Shown piece by piece: positions 27,145 to 35,818 of a stretch of DNA of 64,000 bases. The notes beneath the pieces were generated by a model. That model was not told where the DNA came from. It made no database searches and saw only the letters and a list, made by a program, of their open reading frames with translations. Position 1 is the stretch's first letter; each line of letters starts with the position of its first letter. Source of the DNA: Clostridium sp. Marseille-P299 (GTDB taxonomy: Bacteria; Bacillota; Clostridia; Lachnospirales; Lachnospiraceae); NCBI RefSeq assembly GCF_900078195.1, contig NZ_FJVE01000005.1, forward strand, positions 325,001 through 389,000, given 5' to 3'. A program made the position numbers and the translations under genes.

Positions 27145-27425
27145 ATCTTTATCCGATACCTTTCTTATCTTAAGATTTAAAAGCCCCTCATAACTTCAAC
27201 TATTATTATAATCCAAAAAGGAAAGTACGGGAAGATGAAAATGCAAGAATTTTGTATAAAAACACACTTTTTTAAGGCTTTTAGACAATCAGGCAAAGGG
27301 CTATCTCCGTTGATAGTACACCAGTCCTATTTAATTTAATACAATAGTCCTATACATTTTTTGGAATTACTAAATATAAAAATTCAACTTCTGTGGTAGT
27401 CTTTATCAAAAACAAGAAATACACA
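27145..27425. other. Non-coding stretch upstream of the cNMP-domain gene
   Basis: About 280 bases of AT-rich sequence separate the cNMP-domain gene from the SRP RNA terminator. It includes an ATTATAAT motif near 27200 that could be a -10 box, but no good -35 was found. No coding potential was seen. Confidence 0.5.
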
Positions 27426-27426
27426 A

Positions 27427-27457
27427 AAAAAATGCCGCTACCCATTGTAACGACATC
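27427..27457 (-). terminator. Terminator of the SRP RNA gene
   Basis: On the minus strand an imperfect stem (ATGTCGTTAC with GGTAGCGGCAT, including wobble pairs) is followed by eight T at 27425-27432, about 20 bases past the 3' end of the SRP RNA. Confidence 0.75.
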
Positions 27458-27476
27458 ATTATAATTCTATTTTAAT

Positions 27477-27738
27477 CCGTGCGCCTTGCTTCGAACAATG
27501 CTCATAGACGTTACCTTAACAGTTAACTCGGCCCAGGCTCCCTTACGGCACACAAGAGGTTTTGCTTAGTGCTGCTGCATTCCTGCCCTGACACGGTTCA
27601 CAAATTCCTGTTGCGTAAGACCCAAACGTCAACGCCACTTATTAAGGGCTGCTCTACAACACATTGCCCTAGGCTAGACATCACCCCTGCTGTAGCGGAT
27701 TGCAGGTACAGGGCACCGCTATCTCCCCGGCTGCACGG
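27477..27738 (-). ncRNA. ffs: Signal recognition particle RNA, large type with Alu domain
   Basis: About 262 bases match the large SRP RNA of Gram-positive bacteria. The 5' and 3' ends pair (CCGTGC with GCACGG). The Alu half carries the motif GGTGCCCTGTACCTGCAATC seen in this class, and the apical hairpin that binds Ffh has CAGGGCAGGAATGCAGCAG with a GGAA tetraloop and the following symmetric loop. The RNA works with Ffh and FtsY to target membrane proteins. Ends are set from pairing and may be off by a few bases. Confidence 0.95.
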
Positions 27739-27785
27739 AAATTTTATAACCAATTTAATAATATAATATTTTTAATGCATGACTT

Positions 27786-27814
27786 AGTATACTTTGTTTT
27801 AGCTCATATGTCAA
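27786..27814 (-). promoter_or_regulatory. SigA-type promoter of the SRP RNA gene
   Basis: On the minus strand TTGACA (27809-27814) and TATACT (27786-27791) are 17 bases apart. The predicted start lies about 40 bases before the mature 5' end, which suggests 5' processing or a second start. Confidence 0.8.
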
Positions 27815-27870
27815 GAAAAAGCGTTCACATACAATAGATTCTTTCAAGAGAATTATTACAAATCAAGCTA

Positions 27871-28038
27871 CTATTTTGAATTCTCTTGCATATCATTCGC
27901 CTTTTTATGTCCACTCTTTGCCTTTCCTTGTATTTCAGGAACTGGCGGTTGATCATTTTTCTTAATATGCAACTTGTGATTACTCTCTGTTCCATGTGGC
28001 TCTTTAGGATCTGGTCTTCTCATACCTGCTTTTGCCAT
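27871..28038 (-). CDS. Small conserved-type protein of 55 residues, unknown
   Basis: A short frame starts at ATG 28038, preceded by GGAGG 8 bases upstream, and ends with TAG at 27871. It begins MAKAGMRRPDPKEPHGT and is hydrophilic and basic, rich in Pro, Lys, Asn and His, with no membrane segment, so it may be disordered. The strong ribosome binding site and codon usage support a real gene. Similar short proteins occur in Lachnospiraceae to my recollection, but I cannot confirm it here. No function can be assigned. It lies between SRP RNA and the tadA gene, both on different units. Confidence 0.7.
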   Translation of the reverse strand: MAKAGMRRPDPKEPHGTESNHKLHIKKNDQPPVPEIQGKAKSGHKKANDMQENSK

Positions 28039-28315
28039 GTAATTACCTCCAATAAAATTTAATTTTATATCTCTGCTTTCAATGCTTTTAAAATAGCCAT
28101 AAGCTAGTAATTAATATGTGCCATAAAGAGGTATATTATAAGTGTTTATTATATTTTAAAAAATCATTCTATTGGTATATAATTTATTTTTTGAAATTTA
28201 TATTATACAATAAAGCTTATATACGAAAATTATATTGATTTTCAAGGGCTTGTACGATACCTTTGATAAGTCTATAATAATCAAAAGGTTAATTGATATA
28301 AAGGAGTTTACCCAA

Positions 28316-28798
28316 ATGGACGAAATATATATGAAAGAAGCTTTAAAGCAAGCAAAAAAAGCCGCTGCAATTGGTGAAGTTCCCATTGGCTGCGTAATTG
28401 TTTATAATGATTCCATTATTGCTAGAGGTTATAACAAAAGAAACACAAAAAAAACGACTCTTGCACACGCAGAAATGATAGCCATTGAAAAGGCTAGTAA
28501 ACGTTTGGGAGATTGGCGTTTGGAAGGCTGTACCATGTATGTCACTTTAGAGCCTTGCCAAATGTGCTCTGGAGCTATCGTGCAATCTCGCCTTGATAAA
28601 GTGGTCATTGGTTCTATGAATCCAAAAGCTGGCTGCGCTGGCTCCGTATGTAATCTATTGCAAATGCAAGAGTTTAATCATCAGGTAGAACTTATCACTG
28701 GGGTTTTAGAAGAAGAGTGTACGAATTTATTACAAAGTTTTTTTAAAGAATTAAGGGAACAAAAGAAAAAGGAAAAACTTCAAAATAAAGATAAATAA
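28316..28798 (+). CDS. tadA: tRNA-specific adenosine deaminase
   Basis: TadA converts A34 to inosine in the anticodon of tRNA-Arg(ACG). The 160-residue protein has the cytidine deaminase fold with zinc ligands His51 and the catalytic Glu53 in HAE, and Cys81/Cys84 in PCQMC. The start at 28316 is chosen because AAAGGAG lies 9 bases upstream; 27 upstream codons in frame are not family-like. The proximity to the SRP RNA gene is common in Firmicutes, where tadA is often followed by ffs and dnaX; dnaX is not here. Confidence 0.95.
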   Translation: MDEIYMKEALKQAKKAAAIGEVPIGCVIVYNDSIIARGYNKRNTKKTTLAHAEMIAIEKASKRLGDWRLEGCTMYVTLEPCQMCSGAIVQSRLDKVVIGSMNPKAGCAGSVCNLLQMQEFNHQVELITGVLEEECTNLLQSFFKELREQKKKEKLQNKDK

Positions 28799-28878
28799 GG
28801 TAAAAGATTGATAAATTTATCGGCACACAGACGTATGCTCATTATGAATGGGCGTTAAAGCGTCAGAATAGAGGTATT

Positions 28879-29574
28879 ATGAAAATTGCTGGGTTACAAA
28901 AACTAACGCTTTTAGATTATCCAAAACACATTGCATGTACAATTTTTACGAATGGTTGCAACTTTTGTTGTCCTTTTTGCCAAAATGCACCTTTGGTTTT
29001 ACATCCTCATGAACAGCCTCAAATTACAGAGCTTGAACTTTTTGATTTTTTAAAAAAGAGAAGAGGGGTACTAGAAGGAGTCTGTATTACAGGTGGAGAG
29101 CCAACCTTACAAACTGATCTTATTTCATTTATTGATCAAATAAAAGAACTTGGTTTCTTGGTAAAACTAGATACCAATGGTTATAAACCAAGCATTCTAA
29201 AAGAATTAATAGATACAAAGAAAATTGACTATGTTGCTATGGATATTAAAAACTCCAAAGAAAAATATGGTCAAACAATAGGATTAGATTCTTTTCATCT
29301 AAACAATATTGAAAAAAGTGTCGAAATATTACTTGTAAGTGATATTCCTTATGAATTCCGTACAACCGTCGTGAAAGAATGTCATACTCCAGATGATTTT
29401 TTATCCATTGGAAAATGGTTGCAAGGTGCAAAAAATTATTATTTACAAGCTTTCAAAGATTCTGGAGATTTAATTAAAGGAGGATTACACCCTCTTAGCA
29501 AAGAAGAAATGCTACATATCAAAGACCTGCTCACTTCTTATATCCCACAAACTAGCTTGCGTGGGATTGATTAG
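28879..29574 (+). CDS. Radical SAM activating enzyme, NrdG-like
   Basis: This 231-residue protein is a small radical SAM enzyme of the anaerobic ribonucleotide reductase activase type. The CxxxCxxC motif is at Cys27, Cys31, Cys34 (CNFCCPFC, with an extra Cys30), and the SAM-binding GGEP follows in ITGGEPTLQ. It starts KIAGLQKLTLLDYP, typical of the NrdG2 subgroup. It probably makes a glycyl radical in a partner reductase, but no nrdD is in the window. The gene is the same direction as tadA, 80 bases on, with GAGG before the ATG. It could also activate another glycyl radical enzyme. Confidence 0.85.
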   Translation: MKIAGLQKLTLLDYPKHIACTIFTNGCNFCCPFCQNAPLVLHPHEQPQITELELFDFLKKRRGVLEGVCITGGEPTLQTDLISFIDQIKELGFLVKLDTNGYKPSILKELIDTKKIDYVAMDIKNSKEKYGQTIGLDSFHLNNIEKSVEILLVSDIPYEFRTTVVKECHTPDDFLSIGKWLQGAKNYYLQAFKDSGDLIKGGLHPLSKEEMLHIKDLLTSYIPQTSLRGID

Positions 29575-29636
29575 ATATACCGAATCAATTAGATCTGCCT
29601 AGTTAATTCGATTGTGTAACAAATTATACAGTTCAA

Positions 29637-29720
29637 TTTAGGCAGCGTAATAATTTAGACAGCGTAATAAATTAATACTTTAAACAGTATAATGCTTTAG
29701 ACAGTATAATGCTTTATACT
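29637..29720 (+). repeat. Degenerate ~17-bp tandem repeats
   Basis: The gap between the NrdG-like and acetyltransferase genes holds four to five copies of a unit like TTAGACAGTATAATGCT, two of them adjacent and identical, others with GGCAGCGTAATAA variants. The TATAAT inside each unit resembles a -10 box, so the repeats may also carry promoter-like signals by chance. Confidence 0.7.
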
Positions 29721-29801
29721 TACGCCTGATTAATTAATTATGCAGGCATAATTAATTTCTAGAAGATACTTACGAATGACAGAAACTAGGAGGACACTTC
29801 C

Positions 29802-30383
29802 ATGCAATTTATCTATAATACCCAGCGTTTAACGCTAAAGCTTTTAAATGAAAGTGCTGCTCCTATGGTACTGGATTTTTATAATAAAAATAAAGCTTTC
29901 TTTTCCCCATATGAACCACTACAATCCACAGAATTTTATACAATAGCTTATCAGGAAGCTGCACTTAAAGCAGATAATCTGCTGTTTTTAAGGGCAAGCT
30001 CCCTTCGCTACTATTTGTTTGAGAAAGGCAATGAAAACCATATCATTGGAACAATATGTTTTTACCATATTTACCACTTACCTTATGCCACCTGTAAAAT
30101 AGGCTATCGTCTCGATAAAGATTCTATAAAAAAAGGATATGCATATGAGGCACTAAGCTATCTTATACCTATTTTGTTCCATGAATTAAACATAGATCGT
30201 ATTGAAGCTGATATTTTACCAAGTAACACTGCTTCCATTCAATTCATAACTAAATTAGGCTTTACCTATGAAGGAATATCTAGAAATAGCTGTGAAATCG
30301 CTGGAAAACGAGAAAACCATCTTCGTTTTTCTTTATTATCAAACGATCCACTCCCAACCTTTCATTTAAAAGTTAATCGTTAA
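29802..30383 (+). CDS. GNAT acetyltransferase, RimJ/RimL type
   Basis: This 193-residue protein has the GNAT fold of the RimJ/RimL branch: an N-terminal RLTLKLL strand, a middle IGTICFYHIY, the acetyl-CoA region KIGYRLDKDSIKKGYAYEA, and a final IQFITKLGFTYEG, which contact the cofactor. It likely acetylates a protein N-terminus or a small amine; the substrate is unknown. AGGAGG lies 9 bases before the ATG. Its last 18 bases overlap the end of the convergent gene. The Q/R-x-x-G-x-G/A motif is degenerate (KKGYAYEA). Confidence 0.82.
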   Translation: MQFIYNTQRLTLKLLNESAAPMVLDFYNKNKAFFSPYEPLQSTEFYTIAYQEAALKADNLLFLRASSLRYYLFEKGNENHIIGTICFYHIYHLPYATCKIGYRLDKDSIKKGYAYEALSYLIPILFHELNIDRIEADILPSNTASIQFITKLGFTYEGISRNSCEIAGKRENHLRFSLLSNDPLPTFHLKVNR

Positions 30384-31931
30384 GTACCAATAACCAAATT
30401 CACCTTCTCTAAGATTCCTACGCTTTGCAGATTTAAAATATTCAAAACCAAATAACCTAGCCATATATTTTTCACGTGCATTATAAACACCAGGAACCAT
30501 GAGTAAATACAAACACCCATTTCTAGTTTGCTTTTTCGCAAACAGCAAATGATGATAATTGTTATAACCATGAAGTAAGAAACTATTATTACCGGTTCCC
30601 CAGTGCTCCATTGGTAATAAACCGATATCTTTGGGTTCTATTTTAACACATTCTGCGATTTCACCATCTTCAAAAGGATAAACTCGTGGAAATCCGTTTA
30701 ATATTTTTCTTGCTTCAGGGGTGTCTCTCCAAGGGAATATTTTATTTGTATTTGCTGGCGCTTGCTGATTAATTGCACCAAAAATGCCTTGATTCTCTAT
30801 TGGAACACCTGTAGCTGCAGCTGCTAGCCCAGGTATAGAATGCATGTCGGTTCTCCTATTTGGAACATTCCTAGTCTCTTGTTCTGATGCATTCATAAGT
30901 TCTTGTTCTAAGAATTCCTGAGAGAATTCCCCTGATATATTATGTACTTCTTGATCTAGTGCACTTTCATATTCTTGTTCAAAAGTATACTCATTTTCTT
31001 CCTCTCGTGCATTTTCATCCATTTGATTTAATGCATCTGCATCTTTTTGCTGTTGTGTATACTCATTCTCCTCTAATACACCATCCTCTTTCGATTGCTC
31101 TGATAAAGTATTATCAAATAAGCCCGCATCTAAATCCAATTGTGAATCTTCTGTTTCCGAAATTTTAGAGGCCTTTTCATCAAAAAAGACTGCTTGTTCG
31201 GAGAATTCTTCCGAAGCTTTTTCCCCTACAGCCTCGGTCTCTGAATTACTATCATCTAAATCCTTTAACTTATTAATATTTTGTACAATTTTAGAAGCTA
31301 TATTTTTAAAGAGATCTAATTCAGATGACTTAGAAGAATCCAAGTTATTCTCAAGCTCTAATTCTAATTCATTGTTAATTTTAGAGTCACTTATAACCTC
31401 AGATGCTTTTTCCTTTTGATTATCGTCTTGCATCTTAGGTAAATCTTTTGGTTCATTTTCTACAATATCTACCTGCTCACTTATAGGTTTTATCTGTGAT
31501 ATCTTAGTAGCCTCATCGGAGGCCTTCTTAGTCTTTAAAGATTCTATACTATATAATTCCTCACTAGTTAGTACCATGTCATTCCAATCCGATACAACAC
31601 ACTTTGTAGGATTATAGTATAAGATAAATCCATCCAATTCATGAAATTCTAGCCCTGAATCTCCGATATGACTGGTAACTGTCTGTACCTTTTCATCTAC
31701 CAACCCATTTGCCACAGGTATCTCACAAAGATAAGTAACTTTTAATCCTCCACGAATTCGCTTGTAAAAATACAATTTTAAAGCATTTCCAGAAAAGTTT
31801 GGTACTTTTATATTCACCTTTACTTTCAGCTCATTTCCAAATACCTCAACTCTTGCATGACCCACATTTTGCTTTTTCGTTCCTGACTCATAATTATATG
31901 CATACGTAATTAAGCGTTTGTAATCAGCCAT
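30366..31931 (-). CDS. Uncharacterised protein with conserved ends and an acidic linker (Lachnospiraceae type)
   Basis: This 521-residue protein has an N-terminal beta-rich domain (about 1-135, beginning DYKRLITYAYNYESG), a long acidic, Glu/Ser-rich, probably disordered middle (150-350), and a C-terminal domain of about 125 residues with aromatic and Trp-rich motifs (PMEHWGTGNNSFLLHGYNNY, GEFGYWYLTINF). There is no signal peptide or membrane segment. It resembles DUF6128-type proteins of Lachnospiraceae by memory, not by search. GGAGGAG lies before the ATG. Its stop overlaps the convergent acetyltransferase gene by 18 bases. No function can be assigned. Confidence 0.7.
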   Translation of the reverse strand: MADYKRLITYAYNYESGTKKQNVGHARVEVFGNELKVKVNIKVPNFSGNALKLYFYKRIRGGLKVTYLCEIPVANGLVDEKVQTVTSHIGDSGLEFHELDGFILYYNPTKCVVSDWNDMVLTSEELYSIESLKTKKASDEATKISQIKPISEQVDIVENEPKDLPKMQDDNQKEKASEVISDSKINNELELELENNLDSSKSSELDLFKNIASKIVQNINKLKDLDDSNSETEAVGEKASEEFSEQAVFFDEKASKISETEDSQLDLDAGLFDNTLSEQSKEDGVLEENEYTQQQKDADALNQMDENAREEENEYTFEQEYESALDQEVHNISGEFSQEFLEQELMNASEQETRNVPNRRTDMHSIPGLAAAATGVPIENQGIFGAINQQAPANTNKIFPWRDTPEARKILNGFPRVYPFEDGEIAECVKIEPKDIGLLPMEHWGTGNNSFLLHGYNNYHHLLFAKKQTRNGCLYLLMVPGVYNAREKYMARLFGFEYFKSAKRRNLREGEFGYWYLTINF

Positions 31932-32035
31932 ATTACTCCTCCCTTGCGCTTTATTTAGCGTTCAAATCAAACTGCTCGTCTTATCGAAATATATGACTGT
32001 GTTGGGAGTAATATGACTAAAATTGCTTATTACTT

Positions 32036-32482
32036 TTAAGAAAACATCTTAGCTACAAGTTCGTTTACCATCTTGCCATCTGCTTTTCCTTTGACTCTTG
32101 GCATAAGTTCTTTCATAATCTTTCCTTTATCACTTGCTGTAGGATTTGAGATAGAAAGTGACTCTAAAACCTCTTTAATAACTACCTTTACTTCCTCTTC
32201 ATCCATCGCTTTTGGTGCAAATTCAGATAATACATTGATGCGGAAGGTACATTCTTCAATAATGCTAGTACGATCCGCTGGTGCAGAATCCAAAGTCTCT
32301 TTTAGTTGCTTAATTTCTTTTAAAATAACAGTATTTTCTTCTTCCTCTGTTAAATCTGCACGTTTATTAATTTCGAAGTTTTTTAATGCTGTTAATAACG
32401 CGGAAAGTGCATCCTTTCTAGCTTTATCACCAGCTTTCATTGCTTTCACCATCTCTGCTCTAACTAACTCTATTTTCGACAT
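32036..32482 (-). CDS. yqeY: GatB/YqeY domain protein
   Basis: This 148-residue helical protein matches the YqeY family, which shares the helical tail domain of GatB of the Glu-tRNA amidotransferase. Motifs include the N-terminal AMKAGDKARKDALSALL, the IKQLKETLDSA helix and the C-terminal GKIMKELMPRVKGKADGKMVNE (split: KGKADGKMVNELV). The exact role of YqeY is unknown; it may bind tRNA. GAGGAAAT precedes the ATG. It stands alone, 105 bases after the next gene in the same direction. Confidence 0.88.
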   Translation of the reverse strand: MSKIELVRAEMVKAMKAGDKARKDALSALLTALKNFEINKRADLTEEEENTVILKEIKQLKETLDSAPADRTSIIEECTFRINVLSEFAPKAMDEEEVKVVIKEVLESLSISNPTASDKGKIMKELMPRVKGKADGKMVNELVAKMFS

Positions 32483-32895
32483 ATTTCCTCCATTCCGTCG
32501 CCATTAGCGACATTCAATTTCTTAATAAAACCTCACTATGAGTCTTTTATGGTAATCGTTATTTTCTTTCTTGCCTAATATAGTTATTATTTCCATAAAG
32601 CACTATATCAAACCTTTTCTACCTAAAACATAATTTTAAGCCTTCGCTCTAGATTTTCGAATATATTGCGGTGTACCTATATTGAATCGCCACTCTAAAT
32701 TCCAAAAGTAAGCATATGAATAACATAATTACATCCAATAATTATAGCATAAGAAACACCTTTTTTCCATGATTACCACCAACCTGATATTCCCAATCCA
32801 CTAATGCTGGCTATCTCCCCTTTGCAATCATATACAAAATAGTGTAGAATGTGCACTATACAAATCGTAAATTCTATATTTAGAAAGAGGTATTT
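32483..32895. other. Divergent intergenic region before the ABC-F gene
   Basis: About 410 bases of AT-rich sequence separate yqeY from the ABC-F gene. It contains the promoter of the ABC-F gene near its right end; elsewhere I saw no repeat, coding potential or RNA motif. Confidence 0.55.
32822..32850 (+). promoter_or_regulatory. Likely promoter of the ABC-F gene
   Basis: TTGCAA (32822-32827) and TAGAAT (32845-32850) are 17 bases apart, about 45 bases before the start codon. Both boxes have one or two mismatches. Confidence 0.55.
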
Positions 32896-34746
32896 ATGAA
32901 CCTGTTAACAATGGAAAACATCAGCAAGAGCTATACCGAGCGTATGCTTTTTATAAATGCAAGTTTAGGAATTAATGATAACGACCGGATCGGAGTAATC
33001 GGAATTAACGGTACCGGTAAGTCAACCTTACTAAAGATGATTGCAGGCCTTGAAGAACCTGATACTGGAACAATAACGAAAGGTAAAAAGGTTAGAATTG
33101 AATATTTACCACAGGTACCAGTATTTGACGAGAAACTTTCCATTCTTGAAAATGTAATTCAGGGAAAAACCGCGGAAGAATCTTATCGCAACTTAGAGGG
33201 GGAAGCTAAGTCCATGCTCACTAAATTAGGACTTTCAAACTTTGACGAATCTCCTAAGTTTTTATCTGGCGGACAAAAAAAGAGAGCAGCGTTGGTTCGA
33301 ACTTTATTAACACCAGCGGAAATCTTAGTTTTAGACGAGCCAACAAACCATTTAGATAATGAAATGGCCGAATGGTTAGAGGACTATTTAAACAAATATC
33401 GTGGTGCATTTATTATGATTACTCACGATCGTTACTTTCTTGATAAAGTAACAAACCGAATTATTGAAATAGATAAAGGAAATCTTTATAGCTATCAGGC
33501 GAACTATTCAAAATTTCTTGAACTAAAAGCCCAACGAGAAGACATTGAAATGGCTACAGAGAGAAAAAATAAAAGTTTATATCGTGTTGAATTAGAGTGG
33601 ATGATGCGTGGCGCAAGAGCTCGTTCTACAAAGCAAAAAGCCCATATCCAACGTTTTGAAGCTTTAAGAGATAGAAAAACCATTGAAGAAGATAAAAGTG
33701 TTGAAATATCTTCTGTATCTACTCGCTTAGGAAAGAAAACCATCGAATTAGAACATATTTCAAAACAATTTGATAACAAAACGTATATCGAGGACTTTTC
33801 CTATATCTTTTTACCAGGAGACCGTATTGGAATTATTGGTCCAAATGGTTGTGGAAAATCCACTTTGCTAAAAATAATCACAGACAAGCTAACACCAGAT
33901 CAAGGACAAGTGCATACTGGTAGCACCGTTAAAATCGGGTATTTTTCTCAAGAAAATGAAGCTTTAAATGAGCAACAAAGGGTAATTGATTATGTGAAAG
34001 ATACAGCAGAATTCATTCAGACCGTGGATGGTGTAGTAACAGCTTCACAGATGTGTGAAAAGTTTTTATTCACAGGCGCTATGCAGTACTCACTTATATC
34101 AAAGTTATCCGGTGGTGAAAAGCGCCGACTTTATTTACTTAAAGTGTTAATGGAAGCTCCTAATGTATTAATACTAGATGAGCCTACCAACGACTTAGAT
34201 ATACAAACACTTAGTATTTTAGAAAGCTACTTAGAAAACTTTGATGGAATTGTTATCACAGTTTCTCATGACCGTTATTTCCTAGATAAGGTAGTAGATA
34301 GAATCTTCTCCTTTGAGGGCAATGGTTTAATTGTTCAATATGAAGGTAATTTTAGTGATTACAAAGAAAAAAGAACAAGTGAGGAAAGTTATCCACAATC
34401 AGGTGGCGCAAATGGTTCCTCTATCAACAATAAAGCAGCCGATGACCAAGTTTCTGTGGATACAGAGTCTAGCAAAAACACTTGGAAGCAACCAAACAAT
34501 CGTCCAAAGTTTAGCTATAACGAGCAAAAAGAATATGAAACCATCGATGAAGATATTAGCAAGCTAGAACAAACCATCGCTGAGCTAGAAGAAAATATTG
34601 CAAAGTCCGCAACAGAATACTCCAAACTAAATGCTCTGATGGAAGAGAAAGAGCAATGCGAACAAAAGTTAGAAGAGAAAATGGAACGCTGGGTATATTT
34701 AAATGACCTAGCCGAACAAATACAGGCCTATAAAGAGAATCGATAA
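32896..34746 (+). CDS. ABC-F family ATPase (Uup-like)
   Basis: This 616-residue cytosolic protein has two ABC domains in tandem and no membrane segment, the ABC-F layout. First Walker A is GINGTGKST, signature LSGGQKKR, Walker B ILVLDEPTNHLD; the second set is GPNGCGKST, LSGGEKRR and LILDEPTNDLD. An interdomain linker has the Arg/Lys-rich P-site tRNA motif region (MMRGARARSTKQKAH), and a Glu-rich coiled coil closes the protein, as in Uup. ABC-F factors act on ribosomes to resolve stalls; some give antibiotic resistance, but nothing here points to that. AGAAAGAGG precedes the ATG. Confidence 0.92.
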   Translation: MNLLTMENISKSYTERMLFINASLGINDNDRIGVIGINGTGKSTLLKMIAGLEEPDTGTITKGKKVRIEYLPQVPVFDEKLSILENVIQGKTAEESYRNLEGEAKSMLTKLGLSNFDESPKFLSGGQKKRAALVRTLLTPAEILVLDEPTNHLDNEMAEWLEDYLNKYRGAFIMITHDRYFLDKVTNRIIEIDKGNLYSYQANYSKFLELKAQREDIEMATERKNKSLYRVELEWMMRGARARSTKQKAHIQRFEALRDRKTIEEDKSVEISSVSTRLGKKTIELEHISKQFDNKTYIEDFSYIFLPGDRIGIIGPNGCGKSTLLKIITDKLTPDQGQVHTGSTVKIGYFSQENEALNEQQRVIDYVKDTAEFIQTVDGVVTASQMCEKFLFTGAMQYSLISKLSGGEKRRLYLLKVLMEAPNVLILDEPTNDLDIQTLSILESYLENFDGIVITVSHDRYFLDKVVDRIFSFEGNGLIVQYEGNFSDYKEKRTSEESYPQSGGANGSSINNKAADDQVSVDTESSKNTWKQPNNRPKFSYNEQKEYETIDEDISKLEQTIAELEENIAKSATEYSKLNALMEEKEQCEQKLEEKMERWVYLNDLAEQIQAYKENR

Positions 34747-34802
34747 GTTATTATTTCCTACAAAGCCATAGTAATCTTCTATTTATATAAGCATACGAAT
34801 TA

Positions 34803-34857
34803 AAAATACCACTGATATTAAAGAGGACACCCTCCTAAAAAACAGTGGTATTTTTAT
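34803..34857. terminator. Bidirectional terminator after the ABC-F gene
   Basis: AAAAATACCACTG and CAGTGGTATTTTT form a 13-bp stem around a loop with a smaller inner hairpin. The flanking A and T runs serve the two convergent genes. Confidence 0.85.
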
Positions 34858-34880
34858 TTAACTATATAATCTTTTATCTA

Positions 34881-35759
34881 TTATAATATTTCAATTTTAT
34901 AGCAATCTAACTGGTCTTTCACTTGAAATCCGTGTTTTTTATAAAGATGTGTAGCGACTTCATTATAACTACTAACATGAAGAATTATTCTATAAATTCC
35001 ATCTTCCTTTTTGGTTAAAACCTCGTCATATATCGCTCTTAACAAAGCATTTCCATAGCCTTTGCCTTGATATTCCTCACAAATTCCCACGTCAAAAAGA
35101 GTAACTGCGCTTCCTCCATAAAAGAGGCTAAAAAATCCGACTGGTTCCTCATTATCATATGCAATATATGTTTTTAATCGTGGTTCTGAAATTGCATCTT
35201 CAAAACGCTCACCAGCTTCATCCTCTGACATCTGAAATAACGGAATCATATGTTTTGTATAAAATTCTTTTTGTTCTTGTTTTATTTCATGTAAGGTAAC
35301 TACCTTTGATATATCCTCTGCCGCTTTCATTCCATCTAATAATGACAATTCCATCTGATACTCAGAATATAAATACTCTGCACCTACTGATAAAATTGCT
35401 TTCAATGATCCTTTATCAAAAGGTCTTTGAAAAATGAATACTTCTGAAACATCGCTTTTTTTGCACTCTTTAAAAGCCGCTTGTACTAGTTTTTTAAAAA
35501 CTCCTCTGCGTCGATACTCTGGGTCTACAAAAGCATTCAGTTCAATATCATTGTCATCAATATTTGTTAAGGCTAAAAAACCCTTTAATTCCTCTTCATA
35601 ATATAAATAAAAACACTTAAGATTCTTTGTTGTGTTACCGTTTGTTGATAAGTATACCGTTCTTTCTGACTGATCTAAAGCATTGCATTTTTCTTCTAAT
35701 GCTCGAATTTCTTCTCTATAACGGCCATTCAAACGATGTAGACATTTTATATTCCCCAT
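34881..35759 (-). CDS. GNAT acetyltransferase with two GNAT-like halves
   Basis: This 292-residue protein has two GNAT-like domains. The first has the acetyl-CoA motif RRRGVFKKL (about residue 86), the second has YQGKGYGNALL (about 232), the better match to the Q-x-x-G-x-G/A motif. It probably acetylates a small molecule or peptide; the substrate is unknown. The ribosome binding site is weak (GGTGGAAA). It is followed by a terminator and lies 59 bases after rsmA, likely co-transcribed. Confidence 0.82.
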   Translation of the reverse strand: MGNIKCLHRLNGRYREEIRALEEKCNALDQSERTVYLSTNGNTTKNLKCFYLYYEEELKGFLALTNIDDNDIELNAFVDPEYRRRGVFKKLVQAAFKECKKSDVSEVFIFQRPFDKGSLKAILSVGAEYLYSEYQMELSLLDGMKAAEDISKVVTLHEIKQEQKEFYTKHMIPLFQMSEDEAGERFEDAISEPRLKTYIAYDNEEPVGFFSLFYGGSAVTLFDVGICEEYQGKGYGNALLRAIYDEVLTKKEDGIYRIILHVSSYNEVATHLYKKHGFQVKDQLDCYKIEIL

Positions 35760-35818
35760 GTTTGTTTTCCACCGAAGCCTCTCTTATTTTGTCTATATTC
35801 TTTATCTGTTATTAGCTG

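Noticed and set aside
27569..27766. 65-codon plus-strand frame
   Set aside because: It lies within the SRP RNA gene on the other strand.
32073..32507. 144-codon plus-strand frame over yqeY
   Set aside because: It is opposite a clearly recognised yqeY and has no family similarity or ribosome binding site.
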